Origin: Symbiodinium natans
Taxonomy: Eukaryota > Sar > Dinophyceae > Suessiales > Symbiodiniaceae
Direction of reading: 5' to 3'
DNA length: 64,000 bases
Assembly (NCBI GenBank): GCA_905221605.1
Contig: CAJNDS010002361.1
Span: 62,001 to 126,000 of the forward strand
Shown here: one piece after another, positions 1 through 10,859 of the stretch
Position numbering within the stretch: the stretch's first letter is position 1
How the letters are laid out: the number at the start of each line of letters is the position of its first letter
Translations under genes and position numbers: made by a program
The notes under the pieces: model-generated
What the model was told of the DNA's origin: nothing
The model's database searches: none
What the model saw: only the letters and a program-made list of their open reading frames with translations

Positions 1-2525
1 CGTGTGCGGCTTCTGTCGTATTCGCTTGTGTGTTTTGTCAGGAGCACATCTCGAAACAAACTGTGGATAAAAGGCGATACATCCGGTGATGCATGGAGCT
101 AAGCTTGTTCGTGATCAGCTGGCTGTGCTAGCTCCAGTTCATGTTGTGCTTGCAACTGCTTTTGCACAGACGGCCTCGGACAGTTGATATGTTGCTGCGA
201 GGTACTTGACCTCGTAGAAGTGCGAGTGAACTGCGAGCAGAACTCGCTGCTGTATCTCGTCCGGCCGAGGCACATCGCTGCAACTCGGGGCCAATTCAAG
301 CGAGCTTTTCAACTTGCTCAGGCGAATGGGAGCTTGCCACACCAAAGGTCCGGACGGATCATCGCGGCCATCTTGTTATTATCGCAGAGTCGCAGGAGAA
401 TCTGTCGTAACTGAGGGATTCAGTGCCGACATGATGCTGAGTACATGACTAGTATATCTGTGAATATTCCCGAGGCTGGAAAAGGGCTATTGATACCATC
501 ATCTTGTCGAGTGGCCGATTCAACCCCCCCACGCATTTGTGTCGACAGCGGGTTCCCATGCTTCTGCCGCTGCTGCTGCTTCCGCTGCCGGGCACATTTG
601 GGAACAACACTTTTTCCTTTTCGGCCAGATCCATGAGGACGCCCGGAGTTTGAGGAGGAAGGAGCAATTGACGCAGAAGTTGCACGCAAGTCCCTTTCGC
701 TGTTGGCCGGAGGCTCGTGTCTTCCAGTGGAGCGTGCATCAGGGACAGGTTCCGTGTAAGAATTGCCCGAGGCTTTGGAGCATTGCGGCGATGACGTTAT
801 CTCTGGCGCGTGATTGAAAGAAAAAAGTGCATGCACATTGGCTGCAGAATGCAATGCTTTGTCATCAGTGTCGAGCTACGTTTGGCCCATGAGGAGGACA
901 TGAGATATGACGTGTCAGATAAGATCCAAGTAGTGGTGTAGGTTTCCATCCAGAATCATTCTCAGGAGCAGTTACTGTGATGCGCATTTCCTTACGCAAT
1001 GTATGGAGATGTCTCTCACTGACGTTCATGTTTGAGGCTTCTTAGGAAGGAAAACCTCCGCTATGCGTCTAAGCCTACCATGTGAGCATTTGGTGAACCC
1101 TTTGCGCCGTCGGACATGTCATGGTGCAAGGAGGCGGCAGCTGGTTGGATTGGTTGGATGCTGTGAAGTCTGGGAAAATTCCCGCAGAGTCGGTTGCAGC
1201 ATGTTGCAGTCCTTGCGTAGAGCTTGGCTACACAGCACCAGCTCAGCATGGAGCGTCCAGACAACGAAGTTCTAGAACAGTTTTTTGACTCGGACGGATT
1301 GCCTTCGCATCGAAAGTACTCAAGATGCGGACATACTTCTTCAGACCGTTTGCAGTCGAAGCCATGGTCATTGGGCTCTGTGATGGCTGGAACTGTATTT
1401 CTGCGCCTCGGAGCTTTGCTTGTGCTGGTGAGTCTGGCTCCCTGCGGAGGAGTTCTCAGGCAGGGTGAACATTGTACTTCATCCACGGATGCGTGTCATG
1501 CCGTGTCATGCCGTGTCATCCTTCACCCTGAGATACCCAGATGGCGCTTTCGAATCGAGATATCCACTTCACATCGACGAATGCCTACACACTCAGTGCT
1601 CTTCAATATCGATTTCATGCCCTCGGCACAGCGCCAGTCGGTGCTAGTCCCTAGGTGCATTGCCCGGAGAAGGCCTCAGTCTACACAGCAGTGCTCTTAG
1701 TGCCATCATCGTCAAAGTCTTGTAGCTTGATGTCATTGGTGATCTGCTCGTGGATAGTTACGCAGGCCTGTCATGCCTCGGACGTTTGCGACAACATTTG
1801 CTCGAGGATGCGGGGTCTGTTTGTACGTATACAAGACTCAATGTTAAGTTTCAAGCTGGATTTTTCCTGCAGCATGTTGCATGAGAGGATGCTGATTGCA
1901 ATCGCGTTATTTGCGACAATATTGCCTCTTCCACGCCGGTAGAGGTGCCAGTGGACTCGCACGTGGTTCAACACTCATTGTAGCGCGTCTGTAGTGAGGT
2001 TTATGCGAATGAGACGGACTGGGCTCCCTTCAAGAACCTGTGTGGGCACTTGCAGGAGCCTTGCAGGAGCCTTGCAGGACTCTTTTCTTCACTCCGGATT
2101 GATTGCTTTTTGAGGAGTTGTTTCTTGCCGTCTTTGACCTGGGAGTTGGCATCCAAGATCGTCCAAGTTGCATCAGTTTTAGCTTCAAACACGTGGCATG
2201 GTCTTTTCTTTCAGACAAGGCCAAACTTGTTGGAGTGACGGCGACAGATGACGACGTCCACGAGCTCTCCAGGCTTTCAGCAGTCGTGGGCATAAACACA
2301 TGGGTAAGCGAATTCCGTATCAGTGTGCCGAAGAAAGCCGTGCTGCGACATGTTGCGAAGAATCGAGGTCTTTGCAACGTCCCAAGGAGTGGCTCCGCCG
2401 GATCTGCAGCACACACCGGTCATGTGCTCAGGAGGTGCTCCAAATCCAGTGGAAATCTTCGAGACGCCGTCCCTCAATTCTCGTGTTTTTTCGCTTTAAA
2501 GCAGTGTCCCCTGCAAGTCAGGTCT
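1..2525. other. Unassigned sequence
   Basis: No protein family was recognised here on either strand. Several short open frames overlap each other on both strands, for example around 2,100-2,480, where a + frame and a - frame both look partly coding (the - frame contains a GGATPWDVAK stretch resembling an ankyrin-repeat edge). Neither is strong enough to call. A 10-bp direct repetition (gtcatgccgt) occurs near 1,495-1,517, and a short tandem (gagccttgca) near 2,055-2,077. Confidence 0.4.
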
Positions 2526-2647
2526 ATGCAAACACGACACGAGCTGTTCTGCGTCGGCATGCTGAAGCAGTGCTGGATGTTCTTTCACAGGAGCTGAATG
2601 TTGATGATGAGGACTTTGCACGCTTTGTCAATCAGCTCTTGCTCTGA
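2526..2647 (+). CDS. Possible last exon of an unrecognised gene
   Basis: An open + frame ends at a TGA at 2,645-2,647. Its last residues are acidic and helical (VLDVLSQELNVDDEDFARF, then a hydrophobic Leu-rich end), with codon use that looks like real coding sequence. The part upstream in the same frame, back to about 2,300, is less convincing and probably intronic. I do not recognise the family. The call rests only on composition and on the gene-like C-terminus. The next downstream sequence is repeat DNA, which fits a gene end. Confidence 0.35.
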
Positions 2648-2879
2648 CCAGGTTCAAGCCTCTGCTTTGAGTGCGGATCACCTGCTTGAACTGGCCACTC
2701 GACCCAATCGAGACTTTGACGTTGGCGGATTATCGGGATTCAAGTTTTAGTATGTTTCGGGGGTTCTTGTGATCTGCAACATCGCCCACTTTTCTGAGCC
2801 CTTCTCGTAATTTTAACGCTACGCCGCTACGCCGCTGACCGACCCGCCTCTGCAGCGTTGTCCAACCGTCGTGCACGGA

Positions 2880-3240
2880 CTCCGTGGAAAACTGGCTTCC
2901 CAAACCCCCGAAGATAGGTCCGGAAAGTAGCCCCCGATGATAGGGGTCGATAGACGTCTTTGTAGACCTCTATGCGTTTTGGATAGGCCGCTAGAAACCC
3001 CTTCCGTTGTGGATAGACCCCCATCCATAGACCCCTATGCCAAATCCCATAGACCCCTGTCGATAGGGTCTATTATCCCGGCCTGTGGTAGGTCCCAATC
3101 CCGGATAGGCACCTATATATCTCGTTTCAGATAAACCTCTTATCTGCCAAAAAAGCGGTCTAGCGAAGGTCTTTAGGTACCTATCGGGCCTCCCGATAGG
3201 CCTGTATCGACATCCCAGCCGCCCATAGACCTCTATGGGC
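2880..3240. repeat. ATAGACCCCTAT / ATAGGGGTCTAT repeat block (left)
   Basis: Many short, partly palindromic copies of ATAGACCCCTAT and its complement ATAGGGGTCTAT, in both orientations, separated by 5-25 bp. The block directly precedes a TTTAGGG-like array, and a matching block follows that array at about 4,681-5,025. Similar material occurs at 10,690-10,780 and 25,815-25,890. Open frames across it are by-products of the repeat. Confidence 0.8.
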
Positions 3241-4680
3241 AAGTTTAGCGTTTATTTGAGGTTTAGGGTTTGTTTAATTTGTTTATGATTTCGGGTTTGT
3301 TTGATGTTTAGGGTTTGTTTCGGGTTTGGGAGTTGTGTTCATGGTTTTAGGGTTTTTTGGGTTTAGGGTTTCGGTCGAGTTTTGGGTTTGTTTATGGTGT
3401 CGGGTTGAGGGTTTGTTTAGGACTTAAGGTGTCTTTAGGGTTTGCGGCTTAGAGTTTGTTTCGGGTTAGGTTTGTTTGGGGTTTGCATAGGAGTTTAAGA
3501 ATTGCTTGGATTTAGGGCTTGCGGTTTGTTGAGCACACAAGGTTTGTTTGGGGCCTAGGGGTTAGGGTTTGTTTCGGGTTGGGTGTTTAAGGTTTGGCTA
3601 GGGCACAGGGTTTGTTCAAGGTTGTTTCGGGTTTTGGGTTTGTTGAGGGTTTAGTGTTTGTTGGGAGTAGGGTTTGTTTAGGGTTCAGGGTTGTTTAGGA
3701 TTTTAAGTTTCGTTTAGGGTTTCGAGTTTGTTTAGGACTCAGGGCTTGTTAAGTGTATAGAGTTTGTTTGGGGTTTGCCGTTTATTTTTTCTAGGTTTAG
3801 GGTGTAGGGTTTGCTTAGGGTATAGTATAGGGATTGTTCAAGTTGTTTGTTTTGTTTTGGGTTTAAGGTTTCATTCGGGTTTAGGGTTGTTTAGGATTTT
3901 GTGTTTGTTTAGGGTTTAGTGTTGTTTTGGATTGAGCTCCAGGGCGTATTTAGGGTTTAGGGTTGTGTAGGATTTCGGGTTTGTTAGGTGTTTAGGGTTT
4001 GTTTAGGGTTTAGGGTGTTTCTTTAGGATTTAAGGTTTGTTTGGGGTTTTGGCTTTGTTTCGAACATAGGGGTTGTTTAGGATTTAGGGTATGTCGAGGA
4101 CTAAGGCTTTGTTTAGGGTTTAAGGCATGTTTAAGGTTTAGGGCTTGTGTGTGGTTTAGTGCTTTCTTAGGGTTCTTAGGTGTTTAGAGTTTACGTTTTG
4201 CTTTGGGTTTAGGGTTTGTTTAGGGTTTTGGGTTTGCTTTGGGTTCAGGGTTTGCTTTGGGTTTGCGTCGGTTTGGGGTTTGCTTTTGGGTTTAGGGTTT
4301 GATTGGGGTTTGGGGGTTGTTTATTTAGGGTCAAGCGGCTTTTTAGGGTCTAGAATTTAGTTTGGGATTTAAGGGTTTGTTTGGGGTTTCGGCTTGTTTA
4401 GGGTTCAGGGTTTGTTTAGGGTTTAGGACTTCTTGCGGGTTTGGGGTTGGTTTGGGGATTAGGGTTTGTTTAGGAGAAAGGGTTTGTAGGTTTGTATAGG
4501 ATTGAGGCTTTAGGGTTGATGGCTTGTGTAGGGTTTATGGCTTGTTCCGGGTTTAAGGTGTCTTTGTTTAGGGTTTGCTTACGGTTTAGGGTTTGCTCAA
4601 AGTTTTAGGGTTTGTTCAGGGAAGGGGGTTTCAGGGTTTCTTTGTTTGTTTAGGGTTTTAGGGTGTGTTTAGTTCTTGAG
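3241..4680. repeat. Degenerate telomere-like (TTTAGGG)n array
   Basis: About 1.4 kb of G/T-rich sequence built from degenerate forms of the TTTAGGG heptamer, often as gtttagggtttg. The G-rich strand is + throughout. TTTAGGG is the plant/dinoflagellate-type telomere unit. The heavy divergence and the unique sequence on both sides make this an interstitial array and not a chromosome end. No gene is seen. Confidence 0.85.
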
Positions 4681-5025
4681 GTGGACGAGGGTGGGAGGGG
4701 ATAGACCCCTATCCATTTCCGAAAGGTGCCTGTCGGGGATAGACCCCTGTTCAAGATTCATAGGGGTCTATCTTTCTCTGCAGATAGGACCCTCCGTTTC
4801 GAATAGGGACCTATGGAGCGTGAATGGGGCCCTGTCCCTGAGGAATTGGTCCCGATTACAGGGGTCTATCGGATTGGATTTGGGGGGGTCTGTGGATAGG
4901 GGTCTATCCGAAACCTACTTTGCATGGATAGGGTCTATCCGATCGGGATGGGGGGAGAGGGCTATGCCGGCTATGCCTTTTCGGATAGACCCCTATCCGA
5001 TAGGGGTCTATCCTATTAGGGACTC
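4681..5025. repeat. ATAGACCCCTAT repeat block (right)
   Basis: The same short repeats as at 2,880-3,240, again in both orientations (for example gatagacccctatcc and ataggggtctatcc). They close the far side of the telomere-like array, so the 3.2-4.7 kb array is bracketed by two copies of this block. Confidence 0.8.
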
Positions 5026-5495
5026 CTACTGTGTGTGTTTTGGGTGTGTTGGGGTGTGTTGGTGCGTGTTGTGGCGTGTTGTGGCGTGTTGGGGTGTGTT
5101 GGGGTGTGTTGGGGTGTATTGGGGTGTGTTGGGGTGTGTTGGGTGTGTTGGGGGGTGTTGTGGGATGTTGTGGTGTGTTGTGGTGTTGTGGGGTGTTGTG
5201 GCGTGTTGTGGTGTGTTGTGATGTGTTGTGGTCTGTTGTGCTGTGCTGTGGTGTGTTGTGGTGTGTTGCGGTGTGTTGCGGTGTGTTGTGGTGTGTTGTG
5301 GTGTGTTGCGGTGTGTTGTGGTGTGTTGTGGTGTGTTGTGGTGTGCTGTGGTGTGTTGTGGTCTGTTGTGGTGTGTTGTGGTGTGTTGTGGTGTGTGGTG
5401 GTGCGTGGTGGTGTGTGGCGGTGCGTGGCCGCCGCAGCATATGTCGGTGATTGGGCGGTGGGCGGTGGGCGGTGGGCGGTAGGCGGTGGACGCGG
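5026..5495. repeat. GTGTTGTGGT minisatellite and GGGCGGT tail
   Basis: About 400 bp of a tandem 10-bp unit, gtgttgtggt, with a gtgttggggt variant on the left, followed at 5,450-5,490 by a short gggcggt/aggcggt run. All long open frames here on both strands (Cys/Val-rich on +, His/Thr-rich on -) are simple repeats and not proteins. Confidence 0.9.
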
Positions 5496-5844
5496 GCGGG
5501 CTCGGGCGGACGGGGCAGGCAGAAAAATTCAAGAACCCCGCGTGGCGATGAGGCGAAAAACGGCTTCGGATTCAATGAGTGTTTTTTTTAACGTTGGAGG
5601 CAGGCTCACTGACTCACTCGCTCACTCAATGAGTATTGTTCGACAACCTGGGTTATTATTGCACCTCCAGCTTTCTCGCTAGTCGAGCTCGGGTGTGTAG
5701 CGTTGAGTTTTGCATTCTGTCTATCTATCAAGTGCATGCTTGCGCAAAGGCAACATCCTTGGCACGCAGGTTGCAGCTTTTGATTGAGAATGCCCAGGCC
5801 CCAGAATCGTCATTCAAGTGCCTCAAGTGCTGCTTGCGCACTTC

Positions 5845-6008
5845 CCGAGGTTTCCGTCACGCTGCTCTTAAACTTTCATCTTGCCCAGCTAGATCACAAT
5901 GGACAGAACCTCAGCTCGTGGAAAGAGGGTGCATGGCTCGAGGTTACCATTGTCGCTAAGGACGCCTTGCTGGACGAAATCTTGTCCACGAGCTGTACGG
6001 CGACGTGA
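5845..6008 (+). CDS. Exon-like segment, unrecognised
   Basis: A + frame beginning near 5,845 reads LLLNFHLAQLDHNG and then WLEVTIVAKDALLDE before a TGA at about 6,006. It alternates hydrophobic and charged residues as a beta-rich domain would. No family is recognised and the splice ends are not fixed. It may belong to the same gene as the methyltransferase exons 1.5 kb downstream, which are on the same strand, but nothing in the sequence proves this. Confidence 0.3.
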
Positions 6009-6309
6009 ATTCCATTCAAGTAGTGCTGCCTCTAGTGTCGACAGTACATGCAGTTAGGTTCTGTTCAACTTTGATGTTTGCAAGCACTTTTCAAGTCCAG
6101 GTGTTTCATGAAATTCCTGGAAAACGATGGGACGCCCTCACTCATCTGCCCCACTCTAAGCAAAGAGTTTTGGCAAGGACCCTTCGAAACAGCAGGGAGA
6201 GATGCTGTCAGGCTTGACAAGCTGGGTGTCTCGAAGCAATCGGTTGTTATGGCAGAAGTTGGAGTGGAGGCGGGGGCATGAGAAGAACATTCTCGGGTCA
6301 TGCCCTTGC

Positions 6310-6490
6310 GTGGCGCAACGCCTACACTTCTTTGGGGGCACTCCACGGATGCTCGGAGCGGGACATGGCGGGACTTGTTGCGGGTTTCTTTGGGGCACTC
6401 CTTGGTGGAACTCTCTACAGGCTTCGTCGGGTGCACTCCAAGGTTCCTCGGTGGGACTCCCTGTGGGCGGGCTACCTTGGGGGCGGGGCC
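6310..6490 (+). repeat. Degenerate GGCACTCC / GGGACTCC repeat, copy 1
   Basis: Irregular repetition of short phrases such as ggggcactcc, gtgggactcc and cctcggtggg over about 180 bp. The same phrases return in reverse orientation at 13,170-13,515 and loosely at 62,850-62,960. The open frames over this stretch are Gly/Leu-rich repeats without family resemblance. Confidence 0.5.
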
Positions 6491-6767
6491 TTGCCATGTC
6501 AAAACAAAGGTGCAGATCAACCAAGTCTGCATTGCAGCAATATCTGGCCTTGCGCAAGTGGCTGGGACCTGGTTGCCCAACATGTTTGTCACTTGCTGTT
6601 GCAGATAAAGTTTATAACTGTATCTGTGTCCTTGTGCTGTTTGTGGGCATCTCAAAGTTGACTGCGGAGGCTGCAAATACCAGCCAACGGCTGTTGGAGC
6701 GCAACCCTCTCTTGTCGTACATTGGTCAAGGTCTCGGTACATCTCAATGCATCTCGAGTTGGCTTTG

Positions 6768-6851
6768 CAAGCTTCATGCCGAGGCGTGGATCCGTACATC
6801 AACAATCATGCACTCTTCATCGACGTCACTGAGCGCTTATCCCTTTTCCAG
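6768..6851 (+). CDS. Exon-like segment, possibly upstream methyltransferase exon
   Basis: The + frame reads GVDPYINNHALFIDVTERL, followed by ttttccag at 6,844-6,851. The composition is protein-like, with a hydrophobic strand (ALFIDV). It lies 0.6 kb upstream of the methyltransferase exons on the same strand, so it could belong to that gene, but I do not recognise the motif and the exon borders are guesses. Confidence 0.3.
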
Positions 6852-7483
6852 GATTCAGGCGCCGCAGCATGGGCATGATTCTCTCCATGTGAAGGGAGTC
6901 GCGGTCCTTGATTGGGATGATTTAGGGTCTTTAGAGTCTTCAGAATATGTCGGAAAGCTCATGATCTTTGGCTCCACCGTTACGTGCTGCCAGGGTGTGT
7001 GAGGTTTCGGCACCATTTGAGCAATGCCATGTGCGGACAAAGTCGGTGTGGACAATTTGTCACATGCGTCTTGGAAGTGTATGAAGCCTTAAGCTTCAAC
7101 CAGCTAAGCTTCTTGCATTCACTCGGCAGTACTGCTCAACCCACGAGTGCTTGCGCTGCGCAACCTTCAGATCGTTCAAGTTCTTTACATCTTTCACGGC
7201 TCCTCTTTGTAGCATTAGCGGTCGAGACGGTTGTGGTGCGAATGTCGTTGTTGTCGTTGTTGTCCTTTTTGTCGTTAGTGTTGTCCGTGTTATTGTTGAG
7301 TATGATGTGTTCATGTTTGTAACGAATGCTGGTTTGTGTTCGTCCAAGCTGGAAGATCCTCAAGTATCATGCGCTTGATGCGTGTTTGCCTGTGAAGGCC
7401 GGTTTGTTCTTTACCGCAACACTTCCCTCAATGCATCGCTGTTTGTTGTCCCGGCCTCGGATATGCCAGTCTGTCATGTTCAG

Positions 7484-7953
7484 CTTTGCATATTCAAAGG
7501 GCCGAGCAGAGGCTGATGGGTCCTTGGACATCGTTTTCTTGGACGCGCGCCATGACTTTGAGGCCCCGTGTTGCGCTGCCTTCGTGTGTCCGTCGTGCAG
7601 TTGACACAGGTGGACTCATTGACTCATTGACCCATCAACTTGCAGGCTGTAGTTGACGATGTGGCAGCGTGGAAGCCGAAGGTTCGTCCCGGTGGCATCT
7701 TGTCAGGCGAGGTGCACTGGGTTTTTTGAGGGCCGCTAGCTCAGTGGGAGTTGTCATGCTTTTTGCCGCAACAGGCCACGACTTCAGCTGGATGTTTCCT
7801 ACGGTGGCCGGAGCTTGAGCTTTTCAGCATCATGTTATGCTGTCAACAACTCGAAATGCGAAATGCCTAGGCGATGGCTGTGTACAAAGAGACATTCTCT
7901 TCGCCAGAACGAGTTGTGCATCTTGCACCTGATGGAGTATGGTCCTCGACTCA
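7484..7953 (+). CDS. SAM-dependent methyltransferase (Methyltransf_24-like), exons
   Basis: Four short exons join in phase. Exon a (about 7,484-7,562) gives SLDIVFLDARHDFE. Exon b (7,646-7,706) gives AVVDDVAAWKPKVRPGG. Exon c (7,775-7,806) completes LSGHDFSWMFPTV. Exon d (7,871 to about 7,953) gives AMAVYKETF...GVW. Together they spell the back half of a class I methyltransferase: strand 4 with its acidic end (VFLDARHDFE), the D-W-P-K-RPGG helix-turn, and the GG-x-L-x-GHD strand 5 typical of small O-methyltransferases of the Methyltransf_24 type. All three introns (83, 68 and 64 nt) begin with GC and end with AG. The N-terminal SAM-binding glycine loop was not located, so the start is unknown and the 3' end beyond 7,953 is open. 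The substrate cannot be inferred. The family call is firm; the extent is partial. Confidence 0.75.
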
Positions 7954-8849
7954 GATTGGTGTGTGTTGGCAGGCCATGGTTATTCAGCAGTCTGAATGTC
8001 TAAAAATGTTTCTTTGCAGCGTTGCAGGTGGCTACAGTTGTGAGTGCCGGCCATCATCGAAGTAGCGTCCGGGCACACGCTCTCTGACTGCCATGGTTGG
8101 AAAAGCAGCGTCATCTCTTCCGCCAGAAGACGAGAAAGCTGTCGCAAGAGACAAAAGCAAGACATCATGCTGATCTGTCAGGCACGAAATCACCATACCT
8201 ATGGCTGGCGCAGGACTCTTCAATGAGAGGTAGAGAAGATGCTGTGATGTTGTGCCTCCACTGGAGAATCCAGTCTACTTTGCAATGGGCAGGTTCATGC
8301 GAGTGCCGTTCAGAGCTGTGAGAGCATTGTTTCTGCTTCTGAAAGTTCGAAGGAGGGCTTGGATAACCCTCCGTCAGACCGCAGGCTGAGTTCCGACCAC
8401 ACATCAAGCCAATTCGTCGGACCAAGTCATCCACTGTTCCACGTTTCCTTTCCGGCAGGTGGGTCCCGCTTCACCCTTCGGATTCTGAGCGACTTGAAGA
8501 CATCCTCGCCCGAAGCCGCAGTGGCCAGGCCATTCGATTTGATTTTGTCTCCAAACGACTTCGAGAAATCATCTTAAGGCACTTAAAGTGTCAGTTAGAG
8601 TATGTTAGAGTGTTCATTGTAGGAGGCGCTCCCCGCCACGGTGCCTGTGGACTATGGCTGCGGTCTCAAGGAACCATGTTTTCGACCACACAACGCCATG
8701 TTCATGTTCCCACTACCAAAGATGAGGCAGGTATGACGTTGAAGTGGAGAGAAGAGTTCTGAGGCCGTGTGTTAGTCACGGTTAGTCGCATGTCGAAGTA
8801 CATCACATGACACCTGCCTCCTGCGAAGGGCCGTGTATTGGGACGAGCC

Positions 8850-9745
8850 AGATCGGCGGGTTATCCGGAGTTCTTGGTTCAGAGGCGCTCAACTTTGACT
8901 ATCTTCTGCTTTGGACTAGATGTGGTGATGACATTGTTGGCATTGGTTCCACTGATATGCAGTCGCACCGAGGCCGGAAAGGTGCCTGGGTTCCGTACGA
9001 GGAAGAAGACGGTGAGGCTGAGTGCGTCTGCCGAGTCCACATGAGTCCACCTTGCGTGCAATGTTTCTGTGGAAGGGCTTGGAAGAAGCCTTCCAGCGCT
9101 TGCGGACCGGCAAGGACACGTTATGGACCTTGTTCCGTTGCCATATGTTTGCCGTCCTACGCGCAGCATACATGCATTGTCCGACCTTGTGAATTTCGTG
9201 GATAAAACGATATTCCCTTTTCTATCTCCCGGGTCAACATTCCGGCCCTTGTGTTGCTACGCTTGTTCCCCTCCTGAATGCCTCCCCCTTCTGACTCTCT
9301 GGTTCTCGATGTCAACCTTCAGTTCGCACACGGATCAATGTCCCCAGGATCTATGTGTTTGGTCATGCCATCCTCCGCAATCTGCAAGTGATCCTGCACA
9401 CATCAGGAGCAGGCTCCATTGCTGGTTCCCGTGAACAGGCTCGAGCTAGCCAGATGAATGTGCTGGCAACCAGAACGCCTGGAGTGCTTCTGACCAGGGG
9501 CAAGGATGATGTGCGCTTTGAGGCCTCGAAGCATCTGTTCTACACGATTTTCTCTCGCATCTGACTCATGACTAGCAAAAGGAGCTGAAATGCAAGAGCC
9601 AGTATTGCTGGTGTTTGGTCCTGTCCAGGCCTTGCCACCAGAAAGTGCCGCAGATGAAGACTCTGGAGCACGACTCAGGATTCTGTTGAAAACTGGTGTG
9701 AAGCTGTGCGAAGCCATGCTAAGCCTCATTCTGGGCGTGATGGCC
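8850..9745 (+). CDS. Cluster of exon-like segments, unrecognised gene(s)
   Basis: Three + strand frames look coding. The segment 9,061-9,190 reads FLWKGLEEAFQRLRTGKDTL, continues as a helical Cys/Tyr-containing stretch and ends in TGA. The segment 9,323-9,564 follows an AG acceptor, reads RINVPRIYVFGHAILRNLQV and continues for about 80 codons to TGA. The segment 9,590-9,748 reads EPVLLVFGPVQALPPESAAD, then a Leu-rich helix, to TGA. The terminal stops may lie past unseen donor sites. No family is recognised. They may be successive exons of one gene, because they share strand and spacing. Exon order and frame joins are not established. Confidence 0.35.
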
Positions 9746-9749
9746 TGAT

Positions 9750-10685
9750 ACTTCTTTGGGAGCTCTATCACTCAGGTGCAATATCCTCCATGCTTTTTTG
9801 GAACGCTCCAAAGCATCAGCCCGTGGCTCGATACCTAGCCCAGCGATGCACATGCGCATTGCTGCATTACGTTGCAAGCATGTTGCTGACACAACTGTGT
9901 TAGGGCAACTGTACCTCATAGGTACTCCTTTTTCCTTGTCATGCTTTTCTCGGGTTAGCTAACAGTAGTGGAACTGGCAGGGAGCAGACGTGTAGGCGAT
10001 GCGTAGCTTACACCGCAACGGATTGCACGCCTTCGGCGAGCGAGACTGCGCAAAGATTGAAAGGTTCAGAACTGGTCCCAGACAAAAGGGGGTTGAACTT
10101 GCGGAGACAGCTTGCACAGTACTCACAAGGGCGTCCGAAAAAGGTGCCGGAAAGCACGTAGACAACGCTCCTGGTCGGATGCAAACAGGGGCAGATGCAC
10201 TTGGGGACTGCACGTGGATGAGGGTTGGAGCACCCAGTGTCTGCTTCGCGCAGCTTCAGTGTTTCGACTTGCCTCCTGACCCTCCAAACCTAGACCCAAA
10301 CTGTAAACAGCAGCGAGCGTGCCGGGGGTGACAGAAGCCCGGCCGGCACGACAGCCACACGGTGGGTGTGAGATTAGGGTTCAGAAGTTCGGCCTGTTAT
10401 TTAGTTGTTGCCCTTCTTTTCTCTCCCTTTTAACCATTTTCGCATCTTTATGCGGCCGTCGGGTGGGAGGTTAAATTCTGCGGAAGCTGCAGGTAACAGA
10501 TCAATGGGGTGATTCAAGTCACCCAATCAGATCACACTTTCAGATCACTGTCCCATGTGAGTCAGATCGGTCCCGAGGCCCGTCTCGGACATGACACAGA
10601 CGAACAGGATCAGAGCATGTGGCTGCCGTAGACGAACAACATCCTAGCATCTGGCTGCCCCAATGCGGTTGTCTGCAGCCTGCTG
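9750..10685. other. No gene recognised
   Basis: Short open frames only, on both strands, without family resemblance. Nothing repetitive is seen apart from mild low complexity. Confidence 0.4.
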
Positions 10686-10689
10686 GTGC

Positions 10690-10850
10690 CCCTTATGCGG
10701 CACAGACCCCTATCGTTTGTCCATAGGTGTCTCCTCCAGATAGACCAAACCCACAAACCTATAGACCCCTCGGAACAGCAAGGCTTGATTTATTTAGGCA
10801 TTTGGGTTTACGGTTTGGGGTTTAGGGTGCTGGGCTTGCATGATTGTTTT
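10690..10850 (+). repeat. Short composite copy: ATAGACCCCTAT block plus telomere-like tail
   Basis: The phrases cccctatcg, cataggtg, gatagacc and tatagacccctc are followed by cagcaaggcttgatttattt and then gggtttacggtttggggttt. The same order (dodecamer block, then cagcaaggctt-ttta, then TTTAGGG-like DNA) is found at 25,815-25,960. This indicates a dispersed composite repeat and not chance. Confidence 0.65.
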
Positions 10851-10859
10851 TTGGGATGT

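Noticed and set aside
2277-2477. Minus-strand ankyrin-like frame (GGATPWDVAK)
   Set aside because: Only one partial repeat-like phrase, no second ankyrin repeat, and an overlapping + frame is equally open.
3241-4680. A true chromosome end
   Set aside because: The heptamers are highly degenerate and unique sequence with genes continues on both sides.
5026-5682. Cys/Val-rich or His/Thr-rich proteins
   Set aside because: Translation of a 10-bp minisatellite.
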